A stretch of DNA of 9,176 nt from Desulfurococcales archaeon (GCA_027064845.1 JAMOPC010000360.1:1-9176); one strand, 5' to 3'; shown: positions 1 to 6,234, counted from the first letter of the stretch. Translations and numbers: made by a program. Notes: generated by a model not told the origin, from the letters alone.

Positions 1-666
1 AAGTACTGGTTCGTACACGTGCTAGTCAAAAACACTGGTACAAAACCAGCAACTATAGATAATATATTTGTTAACGGTAAACCAGGAAAAATAACAAGCG
101 TATCCTATGAAAACAACAAGTTCATCCCCCCAACAGGTCTCACAATCAATCCCGGAGAAGAAAAAGAACTAGTATTCATACTAACATCAACAGGAATAAT
201 AAAAGAAATAAGATATACAACGAGAGAAGACCCCGAACCCGATAAAAATGAACCTTACATATCATACTACCCAGTAGAAATAACCAGTGCACCAGGAGAC
301 AATGTAATCATCACTGTAGTAGTAAAACAAGACAACGAACAATTCCTAAACGGCGTCGACATCGTAGTAATAGATGAAAACAATAAACTAATAACATATG
401 GAGACGGGTTATCATTCAACAACAAAGGCATACTAACATGGACAAAAGAATTAAACCTAACCACAATGGGAATACACACATGGAAAATAGAAGCAGTACT
501 AGATTACGAATACTATAGAGACACTAATCCATACGACGTAGTAACCATAACAGTCAAAATCATAGAACCAATAATACCCGATAAATTCCAAAGCGGACAA
601 ACAGTAAACATAATCCTTCACACCGCTGAAGGCTGTCAGTATCCAACGGCAATAACATTGCCATAA
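1..666 (+). CDS. Type IV pilin-like protein with Ig-like insert (5' truncated by window edge)
   Basis: The frame is open from base 1 (KYWFVHVLVKNTGTKP) and stops at 664-666, so the window cuts off the pilin signal and N-terminal helix. The remaining 221 residues match the next gene block by block: VKNTGTK, INNKPG-like VNGKPGKI, NPGEEKELVFILTSTG, TTREDPEP...PYISYYP, an Ig-like beta domain (roughly the EITSAPGD to IIEPIIPD stretch), and a C-terminal block SGQTVNIILHTAEGCQYP ending TLP. It is inferred to be a surface-filament subunit exported through an archaeal type IV pilus system. The block has a single cysteine (EGC) where the two paralogues have glycine. One N-glycosylation sequon (NLT) is present. 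Family membership rests on paralogy with the two genes downstream, whose N-termini are visible; the exact role (major or minor pilin) is unknown. Confidence 0.8.
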   Translation, partial: KYWFVHVLVKNTGTKPATIDNIFVNGKPGKITSVSYENNKFIPPTGLTINPGEEKELVFILTSTGIIKEIRYTTREDPEPDKNEPYISYYPVEITSAPGDNVIITVVVKQDNEQFLNGVDIVVIDENNKLITYGDGLSFNNKGILTWTKELNLTTMGIHTWKIEAVLDYEYYRDTNPYDVVTITVKIIEPIIPDKFQSGQTVNIILHTAEGCQYPTAITLP

Positions 667-669
667 AAA

Positions 670-707
670 TGTTTTTGTAAAATAACTAAGAGTTGCTAGA
701 GTAACTC
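670..707 (+). terminator. Possible terminator region after the first pilin gene
   Basis: Just after the stop codon comes a short T run (672-676). It is followed by an inverted repeat, GAGTTGC (690-696), loop TAGA, GTAACTC (701-707), which gives a 7-bp stem with one G-U pair. Archaeal termination usually relies on T runs; the hairpin could equally be an mRNA 3' end structure or an operator near the next promoter. Confidence 0.35.
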
Positions 708-708
708 A

Positions 709-762
709 TTTATTAAACAGTGTCAAGTAAGTTATATATGATAAGTATTATGCAAGGTTGAT
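709..762 (+). promoter_or_regulatory. Promoter candidates and SD-like site for the second pilin gene
   Basis: Two TATA-like boxes precede the gene: TTTATTAA at 709-716 and TTATATAT at 732-739. The second is the better match but would start transcription at about 762-765, only a few bases before the ATG at 768, making the message nearly leaderless. The first would leave a leader of about 28 nt containing AGGTTGA (755-761), an SD-like site at the usual distance. The sequence alone does not decide between them. Confidence 0.45.
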
Positions 763-767
763 TAACG

Positions 768-1601
768 ATGAAGGCCATATCTCCAGTTATAGCCACTGTG
801 ATTATTGTAGCTGTAGCTATCGCTATCAGTATCGCAGTAGCACTATGGATAACCGGAATGACCAGCAGCTTCACAGGCGTAGAGAAACTAGAAGTAGTAA
901 ATGCATACGCAACTGTAGGAACTGATGTCAATGGAAACAATTACTGGTTAGTCTATGAAGTAGTTAAGAATACTGGTACTAAGACAGCAAAAATAGACCA
1001 AATATTCATAAACAACAAACCAGGCAGTATAACAAATGTTTATGCAGATAACGTCGCAATTTCATCTATAGGAAAAACGCTAGATCCCGGAAAGCAAACT
1101 ACAATAGTATTCCTACTAACTAGCACTGGTAATCCGATAAATGGTGTCAAAACAGAAACCAGATCCGATCCGGATCCGACTACCGACTATCCATATATAT
1201 CAAAATACCCTAGTTTAGTTATAGATGAACCAGGAAAGACAGTTACAGTATCAGTTACAGTAGATGAAGGAGGTAGCGGATTAACTTCTGTAATAGTACA
1301 GGTAGAGGATGAAAATGGTAATTCAGTCGATACTGCTACCTTAAATATAGATTCACAAACTGGGACTGGTACAACAACATTAGATTTATCATTACCTTCG
1401 ACAATTGGTAGTTATACTTGGACAATCAAGGTAATTGATGTAAATAATCCAAACACCGTTTATGATAACGTACAGTTTACTGTTGTCGTCGCACCAGTTA
1501 ATCCAATAGTAACTGATACGTTCTCCTCTGGTCAGACTGTTAGTATTGTTATTCATACAGCTAGTGGTGGACAATACCCAGCAACAGTAACACTACCATA
1601 A
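768..1601 (+). CDS. Type IV pilin-like protein with Ig-like insert
   Basis: 277 residues. The N-terminus (MKAISPVIATVIIVAVA...) is a typical archaeal pilin/archaellin N-terminal domain: a very short charged leader with likely class III signal peptidase (PibD-type) cleavage after MKA, then a hydrophobic helix to about residue 30 that would pack in the filament core. Next come VVKNTGTK (66-72), INNKPGSI, a DPGKQTTIVFLLTSTG strand, TRSDPDP...PYISKYP (about 130-145), an Ig-like beta domain (about 150-245) and the shared C-terminal block SGQTVSIVIHTASGGQYP (about 254-271) ending TLP. ATG at 768 is the only start that gives the full pilin signal. It is predicted to be a filament subunit at the cell surface. 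It contains no Asn-X-Ser/Thr sequon but is rich in Ser/Thr. Parts of it are almost identical in DNA to the next gene. The specific filament type is not recognisable. Confidence 0.88.
   Translation: MKAISPVIATVIIVAVAIAISIAVALWITGMTSSFTGVEKLEVVNAYATVGTDVNGNNYWLVYEVVKNTGTKTAKIDQIFINNKPGSITNVYADNVAISSIGKTLDPGKQTTIVFLLTSTGNPINGVKTETRSDPDPTTDYPYISKYPSLVIDEPGKTVTVSVTVDEGGSGLTSVIVQVEDENGNSVDTATLNIDSQTGTGTTTLDLSLPSTIGSYTWTIKVIDVNNPNTVYDNVQFTVVVAPVNPIVTDTFSSGQTVSIVIHTASGGQYPATVTLP
963..1031 (+). repeat. Near-identical internal block shared with the next pilin gene (copy A)
   Basis: This stretch, encoding VKNTGTK to the INNKPG region, matches 1936-2004 with only two mismatches in 69 nt (at 991 and 1027), whereas the codons before it have diverged silently. 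It is part of the mosaic relation between the two genes. Confidence 0.85.
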
Positions 1602-1609
1602 AGAGTATA
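1529..1609 (+). repeat. 81-bp perfect repeat at the 3' end of the pilin gene (copy A)
   Basis: Identical base for base to 2166-2246. It covers the C-terminal block (GQTVSIVIHTASGGQYP...TLP), the stop codon and 8 bp of non-coding DNA. Identity ends sharply on both sides: TCC TCT against AGT AGT for the two serines before it, and A against G after it. Identity of silent sites and of bases past the stop points to recent copying rather than selection on the protein. Confidence 0.92.
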
Positions 1610-1651
1610 AAAAGCTTTGACGACTTAATATTATAAATATTTTTTATTCTT
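1610..1651 (+). terminator. T-rich terminator candidate after the second pilin gene
   Basis: A T-rich run (1638-1651, including six consecutive T at 1640-1645) lies about 40 bp after the stop. No strong hairpin precedes it, as is usual for archaeal T-run termination. Confidence 0.4.
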
Positions 1652-1655
1652 ACCA

Positions 1656-1675
1656 TATTACATAGTCATGTAATA
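1656..1675. promoter_or_regulatory. Dyad upstream of the third pilin promoter (possible operator)
   Basis: TATTACAT (1656-1663), spacer AGTC, ATGTAATA (1668-1675) form a perfect 8-bp inverted repeat that ends 13 bp before the TATA box. The size and placement suit a dimeric HTH regulator. No comparable dyad was found before the second pilin gene. No regulator can be named. Confidence 0.4.
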
Positions 1676-1688
1676 CATAAACGACTAC

Positions 1689-1743
1689 TTTATAAATCTT
1701 ATCAGTGTATTTATATTCTGAGAACAAAGTATATAGAAGGTGA
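1689..1743 (+). promoter_or_regulatory. TATA box and Shine-Dalgarno site of the third pilin gene
   Basis: TTTATAAAT (1689-1697) is a strong archaeal TATA box; transcription should start near 1720, giving a leader of about 30 nt. GAAGGTGA (1736-1743) is a strong SD, with GGTGA ending 6 nt before the ATG at 1750. The gene can therefore be transcribed independently of its upstream paralogue. Confidence 0.7.
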
Positions 1744-1749
1744 ACCATT

Positions 1750-2238
1750 ATGAAAGCCATATCCCCAGTTATAGCCACAGTAATAATCGTAGCAGTAGCA
1801 ATAGCAATAAGCATAGCAGTAGCACTATGGATAACTGGACTAACATCATCATTTACAGGAGTCGAAAAACTAGAAATAGTAAACGCTTATGCGATATGGG
1901 ATGATAAAGATAATAGCTGGAAAGTAGTATTACTGGTTAAGAATACTGGTACTAAGACAGCAACAATAGACCAAATATTCATAAACAACAAACCAGGCAC
2001 TATATCGGGTACAGTATCTACAGGAAGCGATCCAAATAGTCCAACAGTTGTAAATTCTGACAATATAGTGCTAAATACTGGTAAATCAGTATATTTAGTA
2101 TTCTATTTAAAATCAGCCGATGCTAAGGACCGACATTCTTACATTGTTGATGATACCTTTAGTAGTGGTCAGACTGTTAGTATTGTTATTCATACAGCTA
2201 GTGGTGGACAATACCCAGCAACAGTAACACTACCATAA
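1750..2238 (+). CDS. Compact type IV pilin-like protein (core only, no Ig insert)
   Basis: 162 residues. It has the same pilin N-terminus as the upstream paralogue (48 residues with only M31L and V43I changes), followed by VKNTGTKTATIDQIFINNKPG, NTGKSVYLVFYLKSAD, and then directly the C-terminal block FSSGQTVSIVIHTASGGQYP ending TLP. The region of about 110 residues that forms an Ig-like domain in the two upstream paralogues is missing, so this is probably the minimal filament-forming pilin. The leader MKA fits cleavage by an archaeal class III signal peptidase, and the hydrophobic helix runs to about residue 30. The start is supported by an SD at ideal spacing. It has no N-glycosylation sequon. 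It could be the major pilin, or one of several interchangeable subunits; the sequence does not tell which. Confidence 0.88.
   Translation: MKAISPVIATVIIVAVAIAISIAVALWITGLTSSFTGVEKLEIVNAYAIWDDKDNSWKVVLLVKNTGTKTATIDQIFINNKPGTISGTVSTGSDPNSPTVVNSDNIVLNTGKSVYLVFYLKSADAKDRHSYIVDDTFSSGQTVSIVIHTASGGQYPATVTLP
1936..2004 (+). repeat. Near-identical internal block shared with the upstream pilin gene (copy B)
   Basis: Second copy of the 69-nt block at 963-1031. It differs at two positions, one of them changing Lys to Thr. Confidence 0.85.
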
Positions 2239-2246
2239 AGAGTATA
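2166..2246 (+). repeat. 81-bp perfect repeat at the 3' end of the pilin gene (copy B)
   Basis: Second copy of 1529-1609, including the stop codon and 8 bp beyond it. It ends 34 bp before the convergent glycosyltransferase gene. Confidence 0.92.
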
Positions 2247-2257
2247 GCACTAGTTTA

Positions 2258-2292
2258 GGATATTGTATCCATAAATTAAATCATTTTTTCTT
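2258..2292. terminator. Hairpin and T run between convergent genes
   Basis: GGATA (2258-2262), TTG, TATCC (2266-2270) form a small perfect hairpin in the 42-bp gap between the pilin stop and the stop of the opposing gene. A T run on the + strand follows (2284-2289, inside the end of the opposing gene). It is a plausible terminator for the pilin message and possibly for both directions. Confidence 0.4.
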
Positions 2293-3801
2293 TTCAACGA
2301 TTTCCTTAAACATTCTTGAAAGTATATACATTATTAAGACTACTAATTGTGATTCTAGTAATGGTGTGAATTGTATTATGTAAAAACTATATAATGATTT
2401 GTTTCCTACGAGGTATAGTAAGATATACATTATTATAATTAAATATGCGGATAATGCTAGTTTTCTTAGTTTGTTCTTTGTAATGATGATCGGTATTAGG
2501 AGTATTCCTAATATTATTGAGATCATATAAAGTATTGGTATTCCTTGTGCTTTGATCGGTGTTTCTGTATTCTTATCGATCCATAATGTGAATGAGTTTT
2601 TTCCTAAGAACCAGTCTATAGGTGAATAGTAAACGTTGATTAGATGTGGTTTTGTTGAAGTGTGCCATCTTATTGCTCCCTCGATTGATTCTTGGTACCA
2701 GGTTATGATTCCAAAATGTTGAATTAGTGGAAGAGAGAGTATTATGAGTAGTATTGGGAAGACTGCATAGTATCTTAGGATTGCTCCGAATCCGTGTCTT
2801 AGTTTTCTATGTATGTTTCCTTTGACTAGGAATCCTTCTATTATGTCTGCTGGGATTATGAATAGTCCGGAGAATTTGACTAGTCCTGCAAGGGAGAATA
2901 TTATTGTTCTGGTTATTAGGCTAGATGTTTTTTCGTAAGGATACTTGATGAATATATATACTCCGAGTAGTGTTAAGAAAGCTAAAAATGGATCTAGCAT
3001 GGCTAGTATTCCTACTGTATGATAAATGTTGTCGAAGTACATTATAGTGGGGGTTATTAGGGCTATTATTGTTGCGTAGCTTTTCTTCATATAATCTGAA
3101 AGAAGTTCCTTAGTTAATAGATATGCTATGACAAAAAGTAGTGAAGTACATGTTATACTTGGTATTCTCCATGAAACTGGGAAATCGCGAAATATTAGGA
3201 TTGATACTATTATGAAGTATTTTCCTAGAGGCGGGTGTTCGAGGTTGAAATAGTTGTTTATACCTTTTTTATCTGGTAAAGCCCAACCCGGAATAATATC
3301 TGTTACATTATATTTTTCTCTTTCTAGAAATTCGATGAGTTCTGTGATATTACATTTTTCGTCTTTCTTTACCTTTATATATACTGCGTTTAAACCGTCG
3401 CCAACTGCTAGGAGTTTTGTTGTAGTCGTTTCATTATTATATATTGTGACAGTAGCGATTGTTGTTCCTTTATACTCGTCTTCTGCTATGATGAAACATC
3501 TCTTGTTTTTATTAATTTGCTCTATGTTGTTTTTTAGAATTGAAGCATTTATCTTTGTTAGAAAAATAAGTGTGTAGTAGTCATTATATGTATCATTTGT
3601 CTTTATGTTGTGGAAGTGTAGGATTTTGTATAGGATATTACGTGCAGATGTAACATACCATATTTCATCAGATACATAGGCTTCTTTATAGCTATTATAT
3701 CCGAACATCATATGTAACGAGAGAGCTTCTTGATATAATACCGTGAATATTATTATGAATATCGCTACCGCTATTAAGCAGTCAATTAATTTATTATTCA
3801 T
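2281..3801 (-). CDS. PMT/GT-C family membrane glycosyltransferase with long loop insert
   Basis: Predicted polytopic glycosyltransferase of the dolichyl-phosphate-mannose protein mannosyltransferase (GT39/PMT-like) type, transferring a lipid-linked sugar on the outer face of the membrane. Numbering from the upstream ATG at 3819: TM helix 11-33; the acidic D51-E52 pair of the first external loop; HPPLGK at 195-200; D276 in MLDPFLAF; GLVKFSG at 312-318; then many further hydrophobic helices and a Lys-rich cytoplasmic tail. These motifs fit the GT-C fold. About 140 residues separate DE from HPPLGK, where relatives usually have only a few dozen. I start at the internal ATG (3801; MNNKLIDC, 506 residues) because AGAGGT (3811-3816) lies at SD distance and the TATA box places transcription start near 3814; starting at 3819 would give 512 residues. 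It may glycosylate the neighbouring pilins. The acceptor and sugar are unknown. Confidence 0.82.
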   Translation of the reverse strand: MNNKLIDCLIAVAIFIIIFTVLYQEALSLHMMFGYNSYKEAYVSDEIWYVTSARNILYKILHFHNIKTNDTYNDYYTLIFLTKINASILKNNIEQINKNKRCFIIAEDEYKGTTIATVTIYNNETTTTKLLAVGDGLNAVYIKVKKDEKCNITELIEFLEREKYNVTDIIPGWALPDKKGINNYFNLEHPPLGKYFIIVSILIFRDFPVSWRIPSITCTSLLFVIAYLLTKELLSDYMKKSYATIIALITPTIMYFDNIYHTVGILAMLDPFLAFLTLLGVYIFIKYPYEKTSSLITRTIIFSLAGLVKFSGLFIIPADIIEGFLVKGNIHRKLRHGFGAILRYYAVFPILLIILSLPLIQHFGIITWYQESIEGAIRWHTSTKPHLINVYYSPIDWFLGKNSFTLWIDKNTETPIKAQGIPILYMISIILGILLIPIIITKNKLRKLALSAYLIIIMYILLYLVGNKSLYSFYIIQFTPLLESQLVVLIMYILSRMFKEIVEKKK

Positions 3802-3810
3802 TTTAACAAA

Positions 3811-3846
3811 ACCTCTCATATAGTAATACTGGTATTGTATATATAA
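3811..3846 (-). promoter_or_regulatory. TATA box and SD site of the glycosyltransferase gene
   Basis: Read on the - strand, TTATATATA (3838-3846) is a TATA box that puts transcription start near 3813-3816, i.e. downstream of the first ATG at 3819. AGAGGT (3811-3816) then lies at the very 5' end of the message, with GGT 9 nt before the ATG at 3801. This favours the shorter protein. Confidence 0.55.
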
Positions 3847-3930
3847 GAATAATTTCTAATAGGGTAAATGGAGTTAATGATTTGTTTTTCTACCTTATTG
3901 GTTTAGAAGATAAGTTTTTCTAATTTTTGG

Positions 3931-4003
3931 TTAATATATTAAATAAACTGGTGACAAGTATTCCTACTATTTTAGATCACGTTTTAGGATATGATGGGGT
4001 GAT
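3931..4003 (+). promoter_or_regulatory. Promoter and SD site of the giant pilin gene
   Basis: TTAATATATTAAATAA (3931-3946) contains the likely TATA box; transcription would start near 3960-3970. GGGGTGAT (3996-4003) is a strong SD, with GGTGA ending exactly 6 nt before the ATG at 4009. The gap 3820-4008 is thus a divergent promoter region shared with the glycosyltransferase; apart from a few T runs I see nothing else in it. Confidence 0.6.
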
Positions 4004-4008
4004 TGTAT

Positions 4009-6234
4009 ATGAAGGGTATTAATACGCTTATGGCTACGGTTATTCTTATTGGTATTGCTATTTCTTTGACTGTTGTTATTGGTTTGTGGCTTGCTGGTTT
4101 TATTGGTGTTCAGAGTATTAAGTCACATTATGTAAAAATTGATGTATATTCGTTGGAAGCTTATGGTGTTATTGCTAAGGTTCTTGTGGCTAGCAAGGGT
4201 AGTAGTGTTATTAGCATCGATGGTGTCTATATAAATAATGTCCCAGTACATGTTAGAGCAGCTTATGATCTTAATGATCGTAGTAACGTCAAGATCTATG
4301 TTGATAAAGATATTAGTAGTGACCCCTTCTACTTGAAGCCTGGTCATACTGGTGAATTATGGATCATACCCAATGAGCCTCTGCAACCAGGAGTACTTTA
4401 TGATGTAAAAATCCATACAGGTGAGGGCTATGCATATACTAAGACTATAGAAGCCGAAATAAGTGCTTCTCTATCCGCGTATAAGGTATTGTTAATGGCC
4501 TTTACTGATTCACCTACTCTAGATGCTAGAGTATATGCTAGTGGTGATGTGAAACTATATATTAATCCTAAGGATTCTAATGACTATATATTGTTGAATG
4601 GATTAACTCTTCCTGACCCAGTTGAAAAGGATATAAATAAACGTCTAAAACCTGGAGAAAACTTCATCGCTATAGAATACGATACAACAGGTGACCCGTT
4701 TCTTGGACTATATCTAGGTATCAACTATAAATTAGAGAATGGGGATAGATGGGTAGACCCATTGATCCCCCCGCTTGAATGGCAAGCAGCAGTTAATGTT
4801 ACCGATCCTAATTGGTATGATCCAAGCTATGATGATAGTAACTGGGAAAAAGTAGTAGTACCTATAGGTGATTCTAACTGGTACTACACTAGATACGATC
4901 TACCGGATGGCTCAACAATGTATTTCAGAAGATTCTTCAAAATACCATCAACAATCGATGGCAAACAAGTTACACGAATCTTATACGCCGAGCTTAGAAT
5001 AGCTAGTGATGATAATGCAACAGCCTATGTAAACGGAGTACAAATAGGCAGTGATACGGGAGCACATGGTTCTAGCTACTGGAATTATGCATACACAATC
5101 GACTTAAACAAGATAAGGCTAAAACCTGGAGAGCAAGCACTAGTAGCTGTCGCTGTAACGGATAAGGGAGTTAGCTTCTATTTCGATGCTTGTTTATTCC
5201 TGGAAGTAGAACTTAGTGATGAAACCACAACTAACATAACTATACCACAGTATCCGGAGATCAGATTTAAAATTATTCCACCTGGAGAGAACCCACCTGC
5301 TAACTGGTGGTCTCCAGATTTCGACGATACCTCTTGGGATATGGGATACTTACCAATAGGCGTTAATCAAGATGTAAGCGGTGTACTTTTGAGAGTTAAT
5401 ACCTATAAGAATTATCAGAGAATACTTGTAAGAATAAAGTTCAATATAGAAGACAATATCCCAGTAGCTGTAGATAATGTTGGATACTATGATGAGAAAT
5501 GGAGTGGATATCATGGAAAAATCGTTATATTCGATGTTGTTAATTGGAAATATGATTACTACCAAGTATATAACCCGACCGGTGATCCTAGGAAGGTCGG
5601 TCAAATGGTTTTCTATGGACAAAACAATGTTCAGCTTAGTCTAAACGATGTTCTCTCAGGTAAAGATCCTATATATACTGGTGATCCAAAAGTAGTAACT
5701 AAGGAGCAAACACTATACGCTAAAGATTTCGAAGAAACGCCTACCTCGCCATTAATAATATTCGTGAATCTAAACGTTACGAAACAAGTTAATCTTACAT
5801 GGGTAAATCTCAATACTGCATACATAGACAGGTTTGTTATGACACCAGTACCTCAAGCGGTTCTAGGCATGGATATTATAGTACTTTGGGAAGATCTATG
5901 GAGTAATCCAGAATGGACTCACGGTACTTTCAAAGATGAAAGAGCATGGCTTGATCACGTTGTCAGAGTTACTTGGCTTGAAAACGGAGAAGTAAGAATA
6001 GGAGTATACAGATGTAGCGGAGCCTATCTACACGTCTTTGCATTATCAGGGAGATTCATTTACTACAAGCCTCATGGTGATACATGGGGGGATGACGCAT
6101 CTACCCCATATACATACGACGAGAATGGTATTTTAGTTCATTACGAGATAGGATATAACCCGCTAACAGGAAGTGAGGAGGAATGGACTTCACCTACGGG
6201 ATACATAGTGAAGATTTGGTATATTTCGCCATAA
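4009..6234 (+). CDS. Giant modular pilin: pilin core fused to jelly-roll-rich head, probable adhesin
   Basis: 741 residues. The N-terminus MKGINTLMATVILIGIAISL is a pilin-type leader plus helix, with cleavage likely after MKG. Residues 1 to about 152 parallel the whole small pilin: VASKGSSVISIDGVYINNVP, LKPGHTGELWIIP, and YDVKIHTGEGYAY (131-143), matching the C-terminal SIVIHTASGGQYP block. The protein then continues into a beta-rich head. Residues 265-405 look like a galactose-binding-type jelly roll: W269...YDDSNW279, YFRRFF, RIASDDNATAYVNGV (330-344), LKPGEQ (371-376). Residues about 165-250 resemble its second half (ASGDVKLYINP, LKPGEN 213-218), and 432-443 repeats the front motif (NWWSPDFDDTSW). 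The last 230 residues are not recognised. The best guess is a tip or minor pilin that binds glycans or surfaces. About five N-glycosylation sequons lie in the head and none in the core. I start at 4009, not the in-frame TTG two codons earlier, on SD spacing and the MKG leader. Codon use is strongly T-ending at the 5' end and A/C-ending in the head. Confidence 0.85.
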   Translation: MKGINTLMATVILIGIAISLTVVIGLWLAGFIGVQSIKSHYVKIDVYSLEAYGVIAKVLVASKGSSVISIDGVYINNVPVHVRAAYDLNDRSNVKIYVDKDISSDPFYLKPGHTGELWIIPNEPLQPGVLYDVKIHTGEGYAYTKTIEAEISASLSAYKVLLMAFTDSPTLDARVYASGDVKLYINPKDSNDYILLNGLTLPDPVEKDINKRLKPGENFIAIEYDTTGDPFLGLYLGINYKLENGDRWVDPLIPPLEWQAAVNVTDPNWYDPSYDDSNWEKVVVPIGDSNWYYTRYDLPDGSTMYFRRFFKIPSTIDGKQVTRILYAELRIASDDNATAYVNGVQIGSDTGAHGSSYWNYAYTIDLNKIRLKPGEQALVAVAVTDKGVSFYFDACLFLEVELSDETTTNITIPQYPEIRFKIIPPGENPPANWWSPDFDDTSWDMGYLPIGVNQDVSGVLLRVNTYKNYQRILVRIKFNIEDNIPVAVDNVGYYDEKWSGYHGKIVIFDVVNWKYDYYQVYNPTGDPRKVGQMVFYGQNNVQLSLNDVLSGKDPIYTGDPKVVTKEQTLYAKDFEETPTSPLIIFVNLNVTKQVNLTWVNLNTAYIDRFVMTPVPQAVLGMDIIVLWEDLWSNPEWTHGTFKDERAWLDHVVRVTWLENGEVRIGVYRCSGAYLHVFALSGRFIYYKPHGDTWGDDASTPYTYDENGILVHYEIGYNPLTGSEEEWTSPTGYIVKIWYISP

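Noticed and set aside
713..940. Antisense open frame over the pilin promoter and N-terminus
   Set aside because: It mirrors the repetitive Ala/Ile/Val codons of the pilin helix and shows no start signals or family resemblance.
1162..1178. GATCC / GATCCG / GATCCG micro-repeat
   Set aside because: It simply encodes SDPDP within a segment conserved among the paralogues (REDPEP in the first); too short to be a separate element.
1..2246. Tandem repeats as a CRISPR array or transposon remnants
   Set aside because: The repeated blocks are in-frame coding parts of paralogous pilins; there are no regular spacers, terminal inverted repeats or transposase.
3254..3577. 107-codon open frame antisense to the glycosyltransferase
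   Set aside because: It lies wholly inside a well-supported gene on the other strand and has no SD or promoter; a by-product of composition.
3817..3819. First ATG of the glycosyltransferase
   Set aside because: Not excluded, but the TATA position predicts transcription starting after it, and the SD AGAGGT serves the ATG at 3801.
4003..4005. In-frame TTG as the start of the giant pilin
   Set aside because: It overlaps the SD site GGGGTGAT; ATG 4009 has the right spacing and gives the MKG pilin leader.
5003..5060. GTGATGA box that could start a C/D box sRNA
   Set aside because: No matching CTGA D box at a suitable distance, and it lies inside a conserved coding motif (SDDNATAYVNG).
5350..5825. 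Two open frames antisense to the giant pilin
   Set aside because: Shadows of a long real gene, without SD sites or recognisable protein features.
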